This document shows, in pieces, positions 1 to 13,752 of a DNA stretch of 64,000 nt (position 1 is the first letter of the stretch; every line of letters starts with the position of its first letter). Both the position numbers and the translations under genes were made by a program. The notes beneath the pieces are model-generated. The model worked only from the letters and a program-made list of their open reading frames with translations, ran no database searches and was not told the DNA's origin. Source of the DNA: Gongronella butleri (lineage: Eukaryota > Mucoromycota > Mucoromycetes > Mucorales > Cunninghamellaceae); contig JAIWZP010000001.1 in NCBI GenBank assembly GCA_025201375.1, forward strand, positions 124,001 through 188,000, read 5' to 3'.

Positions 1-2
1 GC

Positions 3-1115
<1,113 letters not shown>

Positions 1116-1243
1116 AGTTGTGCTCCTTTGCCATTCCATACCCTGCTACTCCTTCCCCTCTTCCTATTTTTCCCTCCATTTCATTTTATGGTCCCCGCCA
1201 TTTCTTTGTCCCACTGTTTCCCGCTTTCAATTCTGCACCAGCT

Positions 1244-1249
1244 AATAAA
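1244..1249 (+). terminator. poly(A) signal of SMC5
   Basis: A canonical AATAAA lies about 130 nt after the SMC5 stop, in a pyrimidine-rich 3' UTR. Confidence 0.6.
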
Positions 1250-1389
1250 AGACAAAACAAAAAAAATCAGACGTTTCATACTATTATATGCTTTTGTACG
1301 TAGTGTTTTCTTGCCTGGACCCGATATTTCGAATCTAAGAGCACCTTAATAAGGGCCGCGCTCATCATGGGTATCTGACGATAACAATT

Positions 1390-3070
1390 TTTGCCAGCGT
1401 TTTCTAGGAACATTTTCTACAGCGTAAAAAATCTCAATTTTTGATAGATAAATTCGTGCTCCCCGTTTACAGAAAAGCTCAAAGGCTGTTTTTGTGCACA
1501 TGACTTGGGTCCAGTTGTGGTGTGAGTTTCGGGGCGTATTATATAGAACAAACGTGGTCAAATCGCGCTTTGTAAAAAAGAGGATTCTGTGAATGCCTTT
1601 TAAGCGGGGGCTTTTTGGAAATCGATGAAATTTTGCCATGTGCGTGTATGTCAGCATCGTAGCATCTGAGTGCACTTGATTTTGCCTGTTCATCGCGTTC
1701 CATTGGCGAGTAATCGTTGATTACTTTGATTTTGATTAAATATCGCTCGTGCTCGACATTTTTGTTATTATATCGACTTGAATTTTTTTCAGTAACAGGG
1801 GAGCGAATTGCATTTCAACTTTGCTGCTTGGTTCAAAGTGCTCCAATTGCGTAAAGCAATTTAATCCAAGAAAAGCCAACTCAGTCTTAGATTTTCGTTT
1901 CTTGTTCTCCTTTTGAATTATTAAGACCATTTGAAATCAGATGCACAGGATGGTAAGCATTGCCATCTTAATCGTTGCAGCCTGTAGTAAAGCTGTACAA
2001 TGGCATGGAAGACATTTGTAATACACCATCAAGAAAATAACACGTCTACGTGATTTCATGAGCTTCTTGTGATCCAAATCTCTCGAAACCAAAACTAGTG
2101 CGAAGAGAAGGTTGTAGTGCACACTTTTTCATTATTGAACCAAGCGCAACAGCGCCTATAAAATACTGCAAGTGCAGAAAAAAAGACGTGTTTATGGGTT
2201 TTTACCATTTTGATCGCTTTTCTTCAAGGCTATCTTGCCGGCAACTTACGGCGCACGTGAAGAACGGTGTCAGTCGTAATTTTGTGGCCTGCGCCATTGT
2301 CTAGAAACAAAGGCAAGTGGCAGAAAACATGATTTTGCGAAAAAGACGTTATGTTTTCTCCATTTTTTTTCTAGGCGTCGTAATGCTTTGCTTAATAACG
2401 AAAAAGTGTACATGACAACGTGGTCTACGCACTGAGATTGGTTTCGAGAGATTTGGATCACAGCAAGCTCATGAAATCGCGCAAAAGTGTTATTCTTTCT
2501 TGGCGGTCTTGTACAAATGTCTTCCACGCCATTGTACAGCTTTGCTGCAGGCTGCAAAGTTGAAGATGGCAACGCGTACGCTCATGTACACCTGGTTTCA
2601 AATAGAACTATTAAGGCAAAGGAAACGTAAGAAACGAAAAACTAAGGGTTAGTTTGATTATTTTGAATTAAATTGTTTTGCGCCATTGGAGCACCGTGAA
2701 CCAAGCAGCAAAGTTGAAATGCGTTTCGCTCCCCTATAGCTGACAAAATATCAAGTCGATCTAATAACAAAAATGTCGAGAACGAGCGATATTTAGTCAA
2801 AATCAAAGTAACCAACGATTACTCGCCATTGGAACGCGATAAACGGACAAAACCAAGGGCACTCAGATGCTACGATGCTGACATACACGCACATGGCAAA
2901 ATTTCACCGATTTCGAAAAAGCCCCCGCTTAAAAGGCATTCACAGAATCCTCTTTTTTACAAAGCGCGATTTGAACGTGTTTGTTTTATAGAATACGCCC
3001 CGAAACTCACATTACAACTGGACCCAATCATCGTGCACATCATGAGCCCTCAAGCTCAGTTTTACGCCAG
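1390..3070. repeat. Foldback (long inverted repeat) element A
   Basis: Two arms of about 0.7 kb, roughly 1495-2165 and 2385-3047, are inverted copies of each other, about 90% identical by eye. For example, the stretch around 1600 that reads AAGCGGGGGCTTTTTGGAAA returns near 2920 as its complement (TTTTCGAAAAAGCCCCCGCTT). A spacer of about 200 bp separates the arms. Weaker similarity to the outer end of element B extends out to about 1390. No long protein is encoded. Elements B and C have the same design. Rejected alternatives are given elsewhere. Confidence 0.85.
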
Positions 3071-3309
3071 AAAGATGGCGGTCAATTTAGAAAAGAGTGA
3101 AATTGTGTGTATCTTGGTCGTTTTGCTGATTCCTACATTTTTAACAATGTCTTTTTTGCATTCATCGAGTAATGACAAGAGTTCTCGTTTGAATGAGCCT
3201 ACCGCGGACGTTCTTCGATCAATCTAAGGCTCGAATGACGATGATTGTTGTATTTTTCATGTTGTATCACTGATGTGTTCTCAAAAATGATGCTGCACGC
3301 CAAATTTTC

Positions 3310-3315
3310 TTTATT
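3310..3315 (-). terminator. poly(A) signal of the subtilase gene
   Basis: AATAAA on the minus strand about 100 nt after the subtilase stop. Confidence 0.5.
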
Positions 3316-3415
3316 GATAACAAAGTACAAGAGAAGGAAAGATGCCAGAAACAAATTAAATTAAAACGAGAGAGAGAGGGGGTGTCAGAAACGAGAAAAG
3401 AAAGAAAAATGAAAC

Positions 3416-6400
3416 TTAGAGCACGTTGATGCCGGGTGAGATCCACGTGTCGTAATTGCTTGGGTCATTTTCGTCGCCAAAGACGCGCAAGGCGGCAATC
3501 TTGAGACGGTAGGTGCCTGCGGGCAGTCGTTTTCCGATGCTTTCAGGCGACACGCCCCCAGAAGCGGTCCATTCCACCTTATCGGGCTCCGCTTCCGCCT
3601 CGTCGCGACCATCGCCACCTTGGTCAGGCATTGGGTTCGCTGCTGATTGCTTGCTGTGGCTCTTAATGAGGCTGTAAGGATGGAAATGGCTGCTTGAGCC
3701 CGTGGATGTGCTCAAAGCCTGTTGCTTGGTATCGACCACATTGCCAAACCACGTGAGCACAAACATATCGGATGGGTCGGCAAGGTCATTGCGGCCGACA
3801 TAGCGCGTGTAGCCACCTGGCACCCAGCCGAGCGTGTGGTCATTGTCTTCCGCGTCGACGACGGTAACCTCGACGACGGGCGACGCTTGGATCATCTGCA
3901 ATCGCATGTGTGTGGGGTCATGCACGCCCACGACGGGCTTGAGCACCGCCGGCATCGTGTCGTTTATCAGGAGCACCGGAAGCGCGCTCAAATCGGCGGT
4001 CAATCCCGCGTACGGCACGAGGATTTGCTCGCCACGCGTATCCTTTGTCAATTGGATGAACCCCGAGTAAATGGATGGCGCGACAAGATCCGCCGTTGCT
4101 GGCGGTTGAATCACCACCGACACGTTGGCACTTTCGCCCGCGCGAAGCTTGAGCGTCGTTTCGGGCAATTGCACCGTGGCCAGGCCTTTGGCTTGCGCCA
4201 GCCGAATTGGCTTGGTCAACGGAGCAAATGGTGTGATATCGGCATATCCTTGCACAGTCGTGGCGGGCGTGTGAGCAAACGAGTATTCAGCATCCGTTCG
4301 ATCCTTGTTGATCACCTCAAACGTATACACGTAGTCCTGAGCCGCATGCGCTATGTCTCTCAGCTCCAATTTCTCAGGGTGGATGCTCGTCGTGCTCGTG
4401 ATCGCTTGGTACACATCCACCATGCCCGCGCCCTGACGAGCAACCGACTCGAATGCCGCCGTGTCGTCCAATTGCGTCACAAGACGCGCATTGTTGATCA
4501 AACGCGTGCGCAATTCCTCTGTCGAGATGCTGCGGCCGCCACCGCGCGATTGGTGGATCAATGCCACCATCCCCGCCACCATGGGACTGGCCATGCTCGT
4601 GCCACTATTCAAAACAAGATCGAATCAGCGCGTTTTTTTTTTTTTTTTTTTTTTTTTGTCAATTGTCATTTTTTTCTTTTTTATCTTTACCTGAGCGTCG
4701 CATAGCTGCCCATTGGCACAGGATACGTAGAGTAAATCAGACCACCTGGCGCACTAACGTCTGGCTTCATGCTGAGATCGGGCCCAAGGCCCCATGAGCT
4801 GAAAGAGCTGATTTTGCCTAGGAGAAAAAAAAAAAAAGAAAATGTGAGCGGGCAGTGATTTTTTTTTTGGGTGAGTTCATGCTTTACCAGACGTCGGTGT
4901 CTCAAAGCTTGTGTCACCCTGATCGAATGTGGCCGGGACAAGCTTCTTTTGGGCGAGCTCGAATAGTCGCGAGCCATCCTTGTCGGTGATGCCGCCGAAT
5001 GGAATGGTGATGGCTGGATCGGACGCGGAAGGCGTAAAAAAGCCAGGATTGTTATTGTAGACGAGCACGCCGATGGCGCCAGCTGCTTGCGCATTCTTGA
5101 TCTTGTCGGCAAACACGCATCCACCGCGCGCGACAAGCGCGACCATACCTTGCAGCTTGGCCGGCGTCGTCGAAGGCTTGCATCCATCCGCAGGCGACAG
5201 GAATTCCGTCGACATGGGCACAATGGGCGTGTCGTTTATTTGGAACGGCTTGCCGCTGCTCGTCGCGTACCCAATTGGAGTGTCGTCGCTCCCTAATCGG
5301 ATCGTGTGCGCCAACACGTTGGAATTGTCCACACTTGCAATTGACAGCGCATGTTTGCCAAGCGACGGCGCGCCAACCTCGTAAATGCCCTTTTCGCCTT
5401 CATTTCCAGCTGCTGCAACCACCGACATTCCGCGTAGCGCCAATTCGTCTGCCAGCCGCGAGGCAGGCGATTCTGGCCACCCAACATCGCCCAGAGACAA
5501 GTTGATGATGTCCATGCCGTCCTCAAATGCTTGCTCCATCGCCTTCATAATCACATCATCGGCACTGCTGCCATTACATCCAAAGATACGATATGCACCC
5601 AGGATGGCTGACCATTGAAAATAAAAATCAGCAAAAAAAAGGTGGTGACTTTTTTTTTTTTTCCTATTTTGACGATTTTACCTTCCGGCGCGACGCCTGT
5701 AAAGTTTTTTTCAACGTCATTGGCGCCGACAATGCCTATAAAAAAAGGTGTAAGCGGCACAAGGAGTAAATATTGCCTTGAAATTTACCTGCAACATGCG
5801 TGCCATGGCCATTGCACGTGTCGCGAGGATCATTGTCGCCCGTGGGTGCATTCTCACCAGAGTAATTGTCGCCCACAAAATCGTAGCCAAACGCCACGCG
5901 ACAGTCAGGGCCAAAGCAGCCGCCAAGCGCGGGATGAGTGTAGTCAACACCTACAATTTGTCAAAAAAAATAGGTAAAATGAGCTTTTGCCATCGTTTGG
6001 GCCATTTGCCGCAAGGAATTTTACCTGTGTCAATGATGCCCACCTTGATGTTCGCACCTGTCAAGCTGGGTTTGAAAAAAGTTATTCACCGACGCGTTCC
6101 GGAAATGACCAATTTCTCTCTTTTGTCATTTTTTCTTACTTGAGTTCTTGCCGCGCGCGATTGACGCCGATTTTGTCATAATAATTGAAGAGCGATGGGA
6201 CAACCTCGTTAGGCGTAGCCTCATTGACCGTCACCTTGGGCCGCGCGACGGAACGCTACGTGACAAATACAAGAAAAAATGAAAACAGAGGTTGAGTCGC
6301 GCCTTTTTTTTTTTTTTTTTTTTTGGTCATGGGAAAAAACATACGACGGGCCAGACGCGCTTGTAGCTATTGACATTGGCAAGAAAGTTTTGGCTGTCTT

Positions 6401-6662
6401 GGTCAGAGGCAAAAGAGACGGACACGGCATTCATGTGTTTAAACTCGTGGCGCACTTGATGCGCAATGTTGAGCGCGTCGAGCTCATCGTAAAAGGAGGT
6501 GCGGCGCTTGTGCAAGGCGCGGTGGATTGGCTGGCCGGCCGTGTGCTCAGGCATCTCATCCAGCTGCACAATGTAGGCATTTGGCACAAACACATCTTCG
6601 GTGCGCGCCAGCACCGCAAGAAATTGCGAGCACACGAGGAACAGAGAGATCAAATTGAACAT
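3416..6662 (-). CDS. Secreted subtilisin-like serine protease (peptidase S8) with PA domain
   Basis: This is an extracellular endopeptidase of the S8A family, 908 residues in eight exons: 6662-6345, 6255-6140, 6065-6025, 5950-5789, 5735-5682, 5607-4888, 4817-4691 and 4604-3416. It begins with a signal peptide ([19 protein letters not shown]), followed by an I9-type propeptide of about 90 residues. The catalytic triad is visible: Asp about 157 (VGIIDTG), His about 207 (NGHGTHVAG) and Ser about 516 (SGTSMASP). The oxyanion Asn lies in AAAGNEG. A protease-associated domain is inserted between His and Ser (around [15 protein letters not shown]). A C-terminal region of about 300 residues resembles the Fn3-like extension of C5a-peptidase/Vpr-type fungal subtilases. 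All triad residues are present, so it is probably active. The junction CTC-AG|T GGC restores the Ser motif exactly. Confidence 0.93.
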
Positions 6663-7089
6663 GACGTGGCGCTGCGTGATGACAAGGACGAAATTTGATG
6701 AGCACAGTGAGGGAGGGCGTATTTAAATTAGAAAGTGGAGGCAGCTTGTGATGAGCAGAGAGTAAAAAGTGGAGAAAGATGATAAAAGTGCACCGTGTAC
6801 AGGGAACGAAGGATTTGTTCTTTATCAAGTAGGCGTATGATGCCTAGGGGAAAATGATAAAACCAATTCGGCAACAAACATGGCGCAGTTGAGGCGGAAA
6901 AGGGCGGAAAAAGGCGGGCCCCCGCCTTTTACCCCACCGATTGCCCGAGTTTTTGGATTTCGAAATACACAACAACAAACAAATCGCGTAAAAACGCAAT
7001 AAAAGTGTATGAATGAGAGGGGGGTATAGTGAGCAAAAAGAGTGAAAAGAACAAAAGCTGGTGTACAAGAAGCATGAGATGAGCAAATT
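6663..7089. other. Intergenic, subtilase promoter side
   Basis: No gene seen. An AT-rich TATA-like stretch (TTTAAATA on the minus strand, near 6720) lies about 60 nt upstream of the subtilase ATG. The rest serves as the dynactin p25 3' flank. Confidence 0.4.
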
Positions 7090-8034
7090 CTAATCCAATG
7101 GCGTGAACTTGGCATAATAGTCCTTGGTCTTGTTCTCCGACAGCTCTTGAGTGCATTCAGGCAGCTCGTCCTGGTACGATCCTGATCGAAAATATGAAAA
7201 AAAAATTCGCGAGACATGAGAAGCCTGTTTCATGTCATTTTTCTGTGCTCGTCCTCACCTGGGGATCCCGCGTAGACCGAAAAGGAAGGCACCACCGTGT
7301 TCGGTGCAATCACCGTGTTATCCATGATGCAGCAGCAGTCTTTGATAATGGCAAAGCGACCCTAAATCATTTAACACGCGTCAGTTTGCCCCAAAGCCGT
7401 TTTTCTTGCTGTGCCATTAAACTTACAATGATGCAATTCTTGCCAATGGTGACGTGGGAGCCAATTGTAGCCGCCTCGATGATACTTCCCTCGCCAATTG
7501 TCACATGATCGCCGATCTTCATCGGATAATAGCTAAAAATACTAAAAAACAAAGAAAAAAACAAGGTGAGTGGGCCATTGGCGCCACTTTTTTTTTTTTT
7601 TCTTGATGAACACGCTTGCCACTCACCCCTTATACGTCTTGTAGGGCGGGCGGATGATCGACTTTTGTGACAGCAAGCAATAGCGGCCGATGGCAATCAC
7701 AACGGCGTGTCCGCCGCCCGTGCGCCGCAAGTCGCCCCGGATAACACAGTCTGTCTGGATAATTGTCTAAAAAACAATCGAGTCAGCTATATCCTCCCAT
7801 CCATTTTGGCCTACACGCGTGTGTTTTTTTGTGGAGTAACCTTTGAAAACACTCACCTTGCCACCAAGGATGATATTCTGGCTGCCACAGATGACCGACT
7901 TGCGACTCACTTTGTTGCCTGTGTCCTTTGCGATCAAGAAAATGAGAAATTGCACTTTTAAGCTTGTCAGCTGCTACTTTTCTTACTGTCTCGATATATT
8001 CGGCTCGGTTGTAGTAGACAATAGGCTGTTCCAT
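7090..8034 (-). CDS. DCTN5: Dynactin subunit 5 (p25)
   Basis: p25 is a pointed-end subunit of dynactin, the dynein cofactor, and is used for cargo (early endosome) attachment. The 185-residue protein is built from six exons: 8034-7987, 7925-7857, 7766-7627, 7532-7427, 7361-7259 and 7181-7090. It follows the family from end to end: N-terminal [10 protein letters not shown], then [21 protein letters not shown], a left-handed beta-helix of hexapeptide repeats ([20 protein letters not shown], then [10 protein letters not shown]), and the C-terminal ELPECTQEL followed by a Tyr-Tyr-x-Lys-Phe segment. The length matches the usual 180-190 residues. The exon 2 acceptor was placed at 7926/7927 because it restores DTGNKVS and total phase. 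Identification is firm. Confidence 0.94.
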
Positions 8035-8209
8035 GGGAAGAATCAAAGATGGAGGAGGCAAAAAAGCAAAAAAAGGCACCGCGCGCCCCAATTCATGGAG
8101 ACAAAGGCTGACGCGCCGGTATTCAAGTTCCGACAACGGCCTCCATCTGGGCTTTTTTTTTTCGTTTTCTTTCGCACACAAATTTGCCGTCTCTACACGT
8201 TTTCTTTGT

Positions 8210-8480
8210 AGTGCTTCGATACTGCACTTGCAATAGGCTGTGGTGCACCCAAGCATGGTCATCTGCTGGGCGTGGGACTGGCACCGCGGGAAGGAGTCTA
8301 TCCGAGAAAGCCCACAGCCGATTTGCTTGCGCTTTGCACCCTGCATGAATCAGTAACCACTGTCGTTGATGATCACGCTGTGGTGAACGCTGCCAGTGGC
8401 ATCCTTGATGTGCTTCTCTCTTGGGCTGATTCACTATTGCAGGGTGCCAAGAACAAAATGCAAGATAAGCCTTTTTTCCT
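8210..8480. repeat. Direct repeat unit D, copy 1 (8.2 kb)
   Basis: About 260 bp match 18790-19060 at roughly 85% by eye, in the same orientation. An open frame runs through both copies on the plus strand (shared YPRKPTADLLALCTLH) and another on the minus strand (MQGAKRKQIGCGLSRI). I do not recognise either product. It is probably part of the larger duplicated segment that includes foldback element B. Confidence 0.75.
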
Positions 8481-8947
8481 CACATTTTCTAACATCTGTT
8501 TTTTTTTTTTTTTTTTTTTCGGGGTGGCGCTGATCAATGACAATCTCCTCATTCTACTGACTGTGAACGACAAGATCTTGCCCGCCAAATCATGACCATG
8601 ATCTACGAAGTATTATCTGTAATGCGCAGCTGGGCAGATTTCATCGGGTTTCGAAAGAACACACGTTCAGTGCTTGCGCTTTAATCCATTTGCAGCAAAA
8701 CATAATTGATGAACACACTCGCCTCGGCCTTTGTGCATTTTCAACTGCTGTTTACATTGCATATTTCTGAATTGATCCTGTCAAATAAAAAACTCGTCGT
8801 ATCCACTCTGAATTTTCCAATCGAGCATTAAAGCGTGTCCACTCGTTTACCGGTGTCCCATCTGAGATAAATTGTTTACCTTGCTAAATATAGCTCAGGC
8901 TGCGAGTCCGTGTGTAAAATGGTGATGATGATTTGATACAGTATGAA

Positions 8948-11045
8948 AATGTCGCGTTCCCGGCATGCATCCAAGATTAAGAGAAGATACGTATGAAGAA
9001 CATGACCATGGGCCTGGTGCTCGGTGGATTTCGCTATCAGTTGTGTTGTAAAAAGGGAAACAAATCGCGCTTTACTAGTAAATAATGTTAAAAGTGACAG
9101 TGTGGCCGGGTTCTTGGAGAATCTAACAGCATATTGGAAAGCCAGGGCCATTCTGAACTTGTCTACACAATTTTACTGCTTCAGCGGGATCGACACAAAG
9201 CTTGTAATTCCCTGATAAGTCGCAATTGCACTCAAAAACCAGTTTTGAACAAATAATTTCATGCTTCCAATGTTGCAAAGAAAATTAGAGCAGCTTTGAT
9301 GGGAACAGCATGAAGCCACGTTCAAGGTGAATTTCAAGATATCTTGTATTGAACAAACGCGGTCAAATCGCACTTTGTATAAAATAGGATTCTGTGAATG
9401 CCTTTAAGCGGGGGATTTTTGAAACCTGGTGAAATTTTGCCACGCCCGTGTGCATCAGTCTCGTGGCTCGTCAATCAATTAATTTTGCCACTGCAGCGCG
9501 TTCCAATTGCGAGTAATTGCCTATTAACGTGTTTTTGGCTAACTATCGTTCGCTCTCAAAATTTTTGTTATTCGATCAGCTTGAAATTTTGCCAAAACCG
9601 CACTGGACTTTATTGCACTTCACTTTTGCTACTTGGATCAAGGAGGACCTTCAGGGGAGTAAAAACAAATAGGCTCATAAAAGGCAAATTAATTCCAGCT
9701 TTTGTACGGTAAGCCTTGATTTCATTAGTTGAGCCATTTAAAACCAGATGCACGGGATGATACGCGTGGCTAGCTACAACTTTGACGTCTTTAGCTGCTT
9801 GGTGCAATGGCTTGGACTATCGTCGCATTGGACCAATAAATAAAGACAGCAATTTAACGTGTTTTTATGAGCCTATTTTAATTCAAATACCTCGAAACCA
9901 ATATCAATATGCAAAGCGCAATGTGTTATACAGTATACTTTTACCTTATGAAGAGAAGATCCACGGGGCCTATAAAAAGCAAAGAGGAAAAATGCAAGAC
10001 CGTGTTTTTGGATTTTTGCCTCTTTGCGCGCTTTTCTTCAATAAGATATTGCTAGAAACTCATTGCGTGCGTAAAGCACGATACCAGGCGCAATTTCGTA
10101 GTATTCGCCATTGCGTAGGCACAAAGATTAGTGATAGAAAATACGGATTTTACAAAAACAATGCGTTTCCGGTCTCCTTTTTTTTTTCCCGACCCCGTAG
10201 CGCCTTGTGACTTGATAATGAAAAATGTGCAACGCAGCGTGATTTACATGTTGAGATTGGTTTCGAGAGAATTGGATCACAATAGACTCGAGAAAACACA
10301 TGTTAAGTTGTTATTTTACTTATTGGTTAAGTACAACTATCTCCCATGCCGTTGCAGCGCTTTGCAACAGGCGGCAAAATTGTAGCTGGCATTGCAGAAA
10401 ACCTCGTGCACCTGGTTTCAAATGATTCAGGTGATGCAAAGGACACACAACAAATAAAGAACTGTGATTATTCTGTTTTTCTTAGATTAGCTTTTTCTTA
10501 ATGCATCTGAGCACCTTGATTCAAGCAGCAAAGTCGAAATACATTCCGATCTCGTGTAGCTGACAAAGTTTCATGCTGATCGAAGAGCGGAAATATCGAG
10601 AACGATCGATATTTTTTTTTGAAAATCACGGTATTCCACGATTCCTCGCCATTGAGACAAGCTGCTTTGGCAAATTAAGCGGATTAGCGAGCCACGTTGC
10701 TTACGCAAATGGGCGTGGCAAAATTTCACCGTGTTTCAAAAGCCCCCGCTTAAAAGGCATTCACAGAGTCATCTTTTTTACAAAGCGCGATTTGACCGCG
10801 TTTGCTCAATACTTTGTGCCCTGAAAATCACCCTTCAACTTTCCCCATGCTATGTGCACAAAAAACAGCTCTCGAGGTTTTCTGTATACTGGGAAAACGA
10901 ATTTATTTGTTAAAATTGAGTTTTTTTATTTTATTTATTTTTACTGAATTACAACTTTTCAAGACACAATGCTATGTAACTGTACCTACTGCAGATAAAG
11001 TACCGTGATATCGACAAAATTGCTGTAGAAATGTTTCTGAAATAC
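8948..11045. repeat. Foldback element B with left extension
   Basis: The left part (8948-9440) is a near copy of 19790-20280, with landmarks such as GTCGCGTTCCCGGCATGCAT. The arms (about 9340-9900 and 10230-10870) are inverted copies of each other and match arms A and C, but are more diverged. The right end (about 10850-11045) is the complement of the left end of element A (about 1390-1500). No intact coding region was found. The stretch 8481-8947 shows nothing recognisable except a T-tract near 8500. Confidence 0.78.
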
Positions 11046-11191
11046 TTGCATTCCAATATTTTGTTTATTTCTCTACGCACCCATTAAAAATGCCATTTTA
11101 ATAATAATTTATGCAGACTCTTGGGCGACAAAAAGAACTCTTTTGCCCACCCCCAAGTGCGTCATTTCCCTAGTGATCAACGCTCGATTTA

Positions 11192-13210
11192 TTACATTAT
11201 AAGGATTCTGTCTATTAATGCCATTTTTTTGTAGTATGCCTTCGTATTTTCAAAATTGCTGATTTCAACCTCCGGCTCTTGATGCTGCTGCAGTCGCTTC
11301 TTTTTCTTGCTGCCAAGATCGTCGTCGATATACATGTGGCTCACACCATCTATAATCAGTAGATCCATGCGATGCAGTTCCGCCAAGCGGTTGCGCAACA
11401 TCTGTTCAAACGAGATGATAACTAGCGAGATGCGGTGAGCACATTGCGCACTGTTCTACGCGATGACCACTTACCGATATCATCGTAGACTTCGATGGTG
11501 CGCGGCGGCCGACGGACCAATCCCTGGAATTTGGGCTCATCAATGTACCTGTCAAAGTTCTCGGCAAAGTAATTGATGCACCAATACTCCATACGATCAA
11601 TATTGAGCTCCTGGCTAACCTTCAATAAAAGGTAAATGTCGACAGGGGGCTCCTTTGAACCCGTCAATACGTCGGCAGCCAACAGTTTGAGACGATCTAT
11701 CAGCAAAAAGTCAGCCCCCAGCAGCACGTCATATGCCAAATCGGAGGTAATGGCCGCGTGATCTGTGTAGAGAAATTTAAGAACCTTAACAATAAAATAG
11801 ACGCGTTAAAAAGGGACCGAATATTTCCAGGCGGGCGCGTTTCCTTACGCATTCAAAGACATCCGATGGGAAATCAGAGTGGATGACAGGTAGATCAAGC
11901 GTGGTGATGGTGTCGTACTGGATTTTCGAGGTTTTGGTCGCGGAGTCTGCAAACGCGCCTTGGAAAAAGCCCTTGAAATAGTGCGATCGACACAGCACGG
12001 CTTTGTGACACGGGAACATGAGCTGCTCTTCTGTCAGGTACACGGCTATATCCGCAAAAAGGGCGTTGGGGCCTTCCAAATTCGTCGCATTTTTGAGCCA
12101 GTCGGTAAAACGTGCCTGCTGTTCGCCCGTGTCGTTGCTGCTTTTTTCATCTGCGGCCGCTGCATCGTCGGGAGTCGGCTCGATATATAATTTCTCCACG
12201 GCCCACTCGCCATCGCCAATGGGATCCACATAGGCTGCGCACACGAGGAGTCGCTTTACAAACAAATCCATGTCGTGACGCAAAATGCTTAGATCACGCA
12301 CGTTGTTTTTGCGCCGCATGGAATGGCGCGACGTGTCGCCGGCTGCGAGTTCATTGCCACAGCGCCGTTCCAGACCATCCATGTTCATGTCTAGCGCTGC
12401 AGCTCCAAGGTTGGCCAGTACATGCACTTCAATGTCGCCCAATTGGCCTGTGTACAGGAACCGCAGCAGCGCGCTAAACGTGTCCTTGTCGACTGACAGC
12501 GTATCGAGCAGAATTTCAGGTTGATCGCGCCACTTGTCGCTCTGCAGCAAGGTCTTGAAATAGCCGGAACGTGCTGCAAGCATGAAGCGATGCGCCGAAA
12601 ATGACCATGTCGCGCCCGAGCCAAAGGTAAAGCGCACGTCTTCAAAGGGATGCTCCTGCAGCAGCTCATTGAGGTACGACGCAAAGGGCTGATTCTTGTT
12701 GATACCATTGACACTCTTGTAGGACATTAGCAGACGCCGAATGTCAAGATTCAATGCATTGTCAAAACACCGCATTCTATCATGTGAATCATCATAGTAA
12801 AGATAAGAAAAGCGTCAGCCCAAACACAGATGCCATCCCAATACATATGAGTGTGTCACATAATACCCAATCGAGGTATCCGGGTCATAGTTGCAGCCAT
12901 TCTGCAGCAAAAACTCGGCCACACGATAATGGCCACAGAGGCCTATCATAAAAAGCGTGAATTTCGAGAAGTATCGATGCCATGCCCACTTACATGCCCA
13001 GTACAAGGCGCTGCAATTCCACACATCCACGTCGTTGACAGGTGCACCATAGTCGTTTACAAGGTGATCCACCTTTTTCAAGTTGCCATCCTTGCAGGCC
13101 TCGCACAAGTCATAAAACAGGCTATTGTCGGCATTGGGATCTAAGGATTCAAAGGTGAAATCCAAGGGCACGTTTCTACTCTTGATGAAATTGGTATTGG
13201 TCCCAGTCAT
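11192..13210 (-). CDS. ABTB1: Ankyrin repeat and double BTB/POZ protein (ABTB1/BPOZ, YIL001W-like)
   Basis: A 586-residue protein from five exons: 13210-12994, 12942-12867, 12776-11849, 11784-11475 and 11421-11192. Order: N-terminal ankyrin repeats (FYDLCEACKDGNLKKVDHLV, then CGHYRVAEFLLQNG), a first BTB domain (DVRFTF followed by SAHRFMLAARSGYFKTLL), a long linker, a second BTB domain (DIAVYLTEEQLMFPCHKAVL) with a BACK-like tail, and a Lys-rich C-terminus (GSKKKKRLQQ). This architecture is that of animal ABTB1/BPOZ and yeast YIL001W. These are thought to act as Cullin-3-type adaptors or in eEF1A turnover. The first exon start is the only upstream ATG in frame before the ankyrin repeats. The function is inferred from family. 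Confidence 0.88.
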
Positions 13211-13752
13211 GTGGGAGGGTAAGGTATACAGTAGGTTAAGGTGGCAGACAAATCACAGAGGGAAAATGAGAGCAAGGCTGCAAAGGGACGAGACGTCCAA
13301 GATGGGGAAAAAGGGGTCTATCGGACCTGAGGGCGGTATTTAAAAAAACAGGGGTGGTCTTTGGAACCCAACACAGCAAAAAAAAACTCGCTGAGGGTTG
13401 CCTTTAATGGGCCAAGGAAGAATTGATTGGGCGAATTTCCGGAAGATGCTATTGTGACAAAGATGTGCGACGCGTTTTCTCTTTTGTTTCTCCGTTTAAA
13501 AAGCAGTGGCACAGTAAAACGATCCTCATGGAAGAAGATATTCATGCGCTGCTGTTCTATTCAAGCTTCCAAGATAGCCATGATATTTGAGGATCATTTT
13601 TGGAGTGGATGAGAGCTGTGGATTTTGAGAAAGAAAAAAAAAGGGCGGGGGAGGTGATCTAAAATGAGACTTGATAAAAAAAAGGGAGCGAGCGGGGATT
13701 TGAGTTTTCCCTGTTCTTCCCCATTCCTTCTTGTTTATCCCAACACGCAGCG
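13211..13752. other. Intergenic between ABTB1 and the Fanzor gene
   Basis: This serves as the shared 5' flank of two divergent genes. I see purine-rich runs (13620-13690) and no TATA box, repeat or transposon end that I can support. Confidence 0.4.

Noticed and set aside
2829..3227. 132-codon ORF in foldback element A
   Set aside because: It runs through the inverted arm and beyond, and the equivalent stretches in elements B and C do not preserve the frame.
3722..4705. 327-codon plus-strand ORF
   Set aside because: Antisense shadow of the subtilase; Arg/His-rich, with no domain.
8033..8236. 67-codon plus-strand ORF upstream of dynactin p25
   Set aside because: Low-complexity Lys/Phe sequence over the promoter; no splice or family support.
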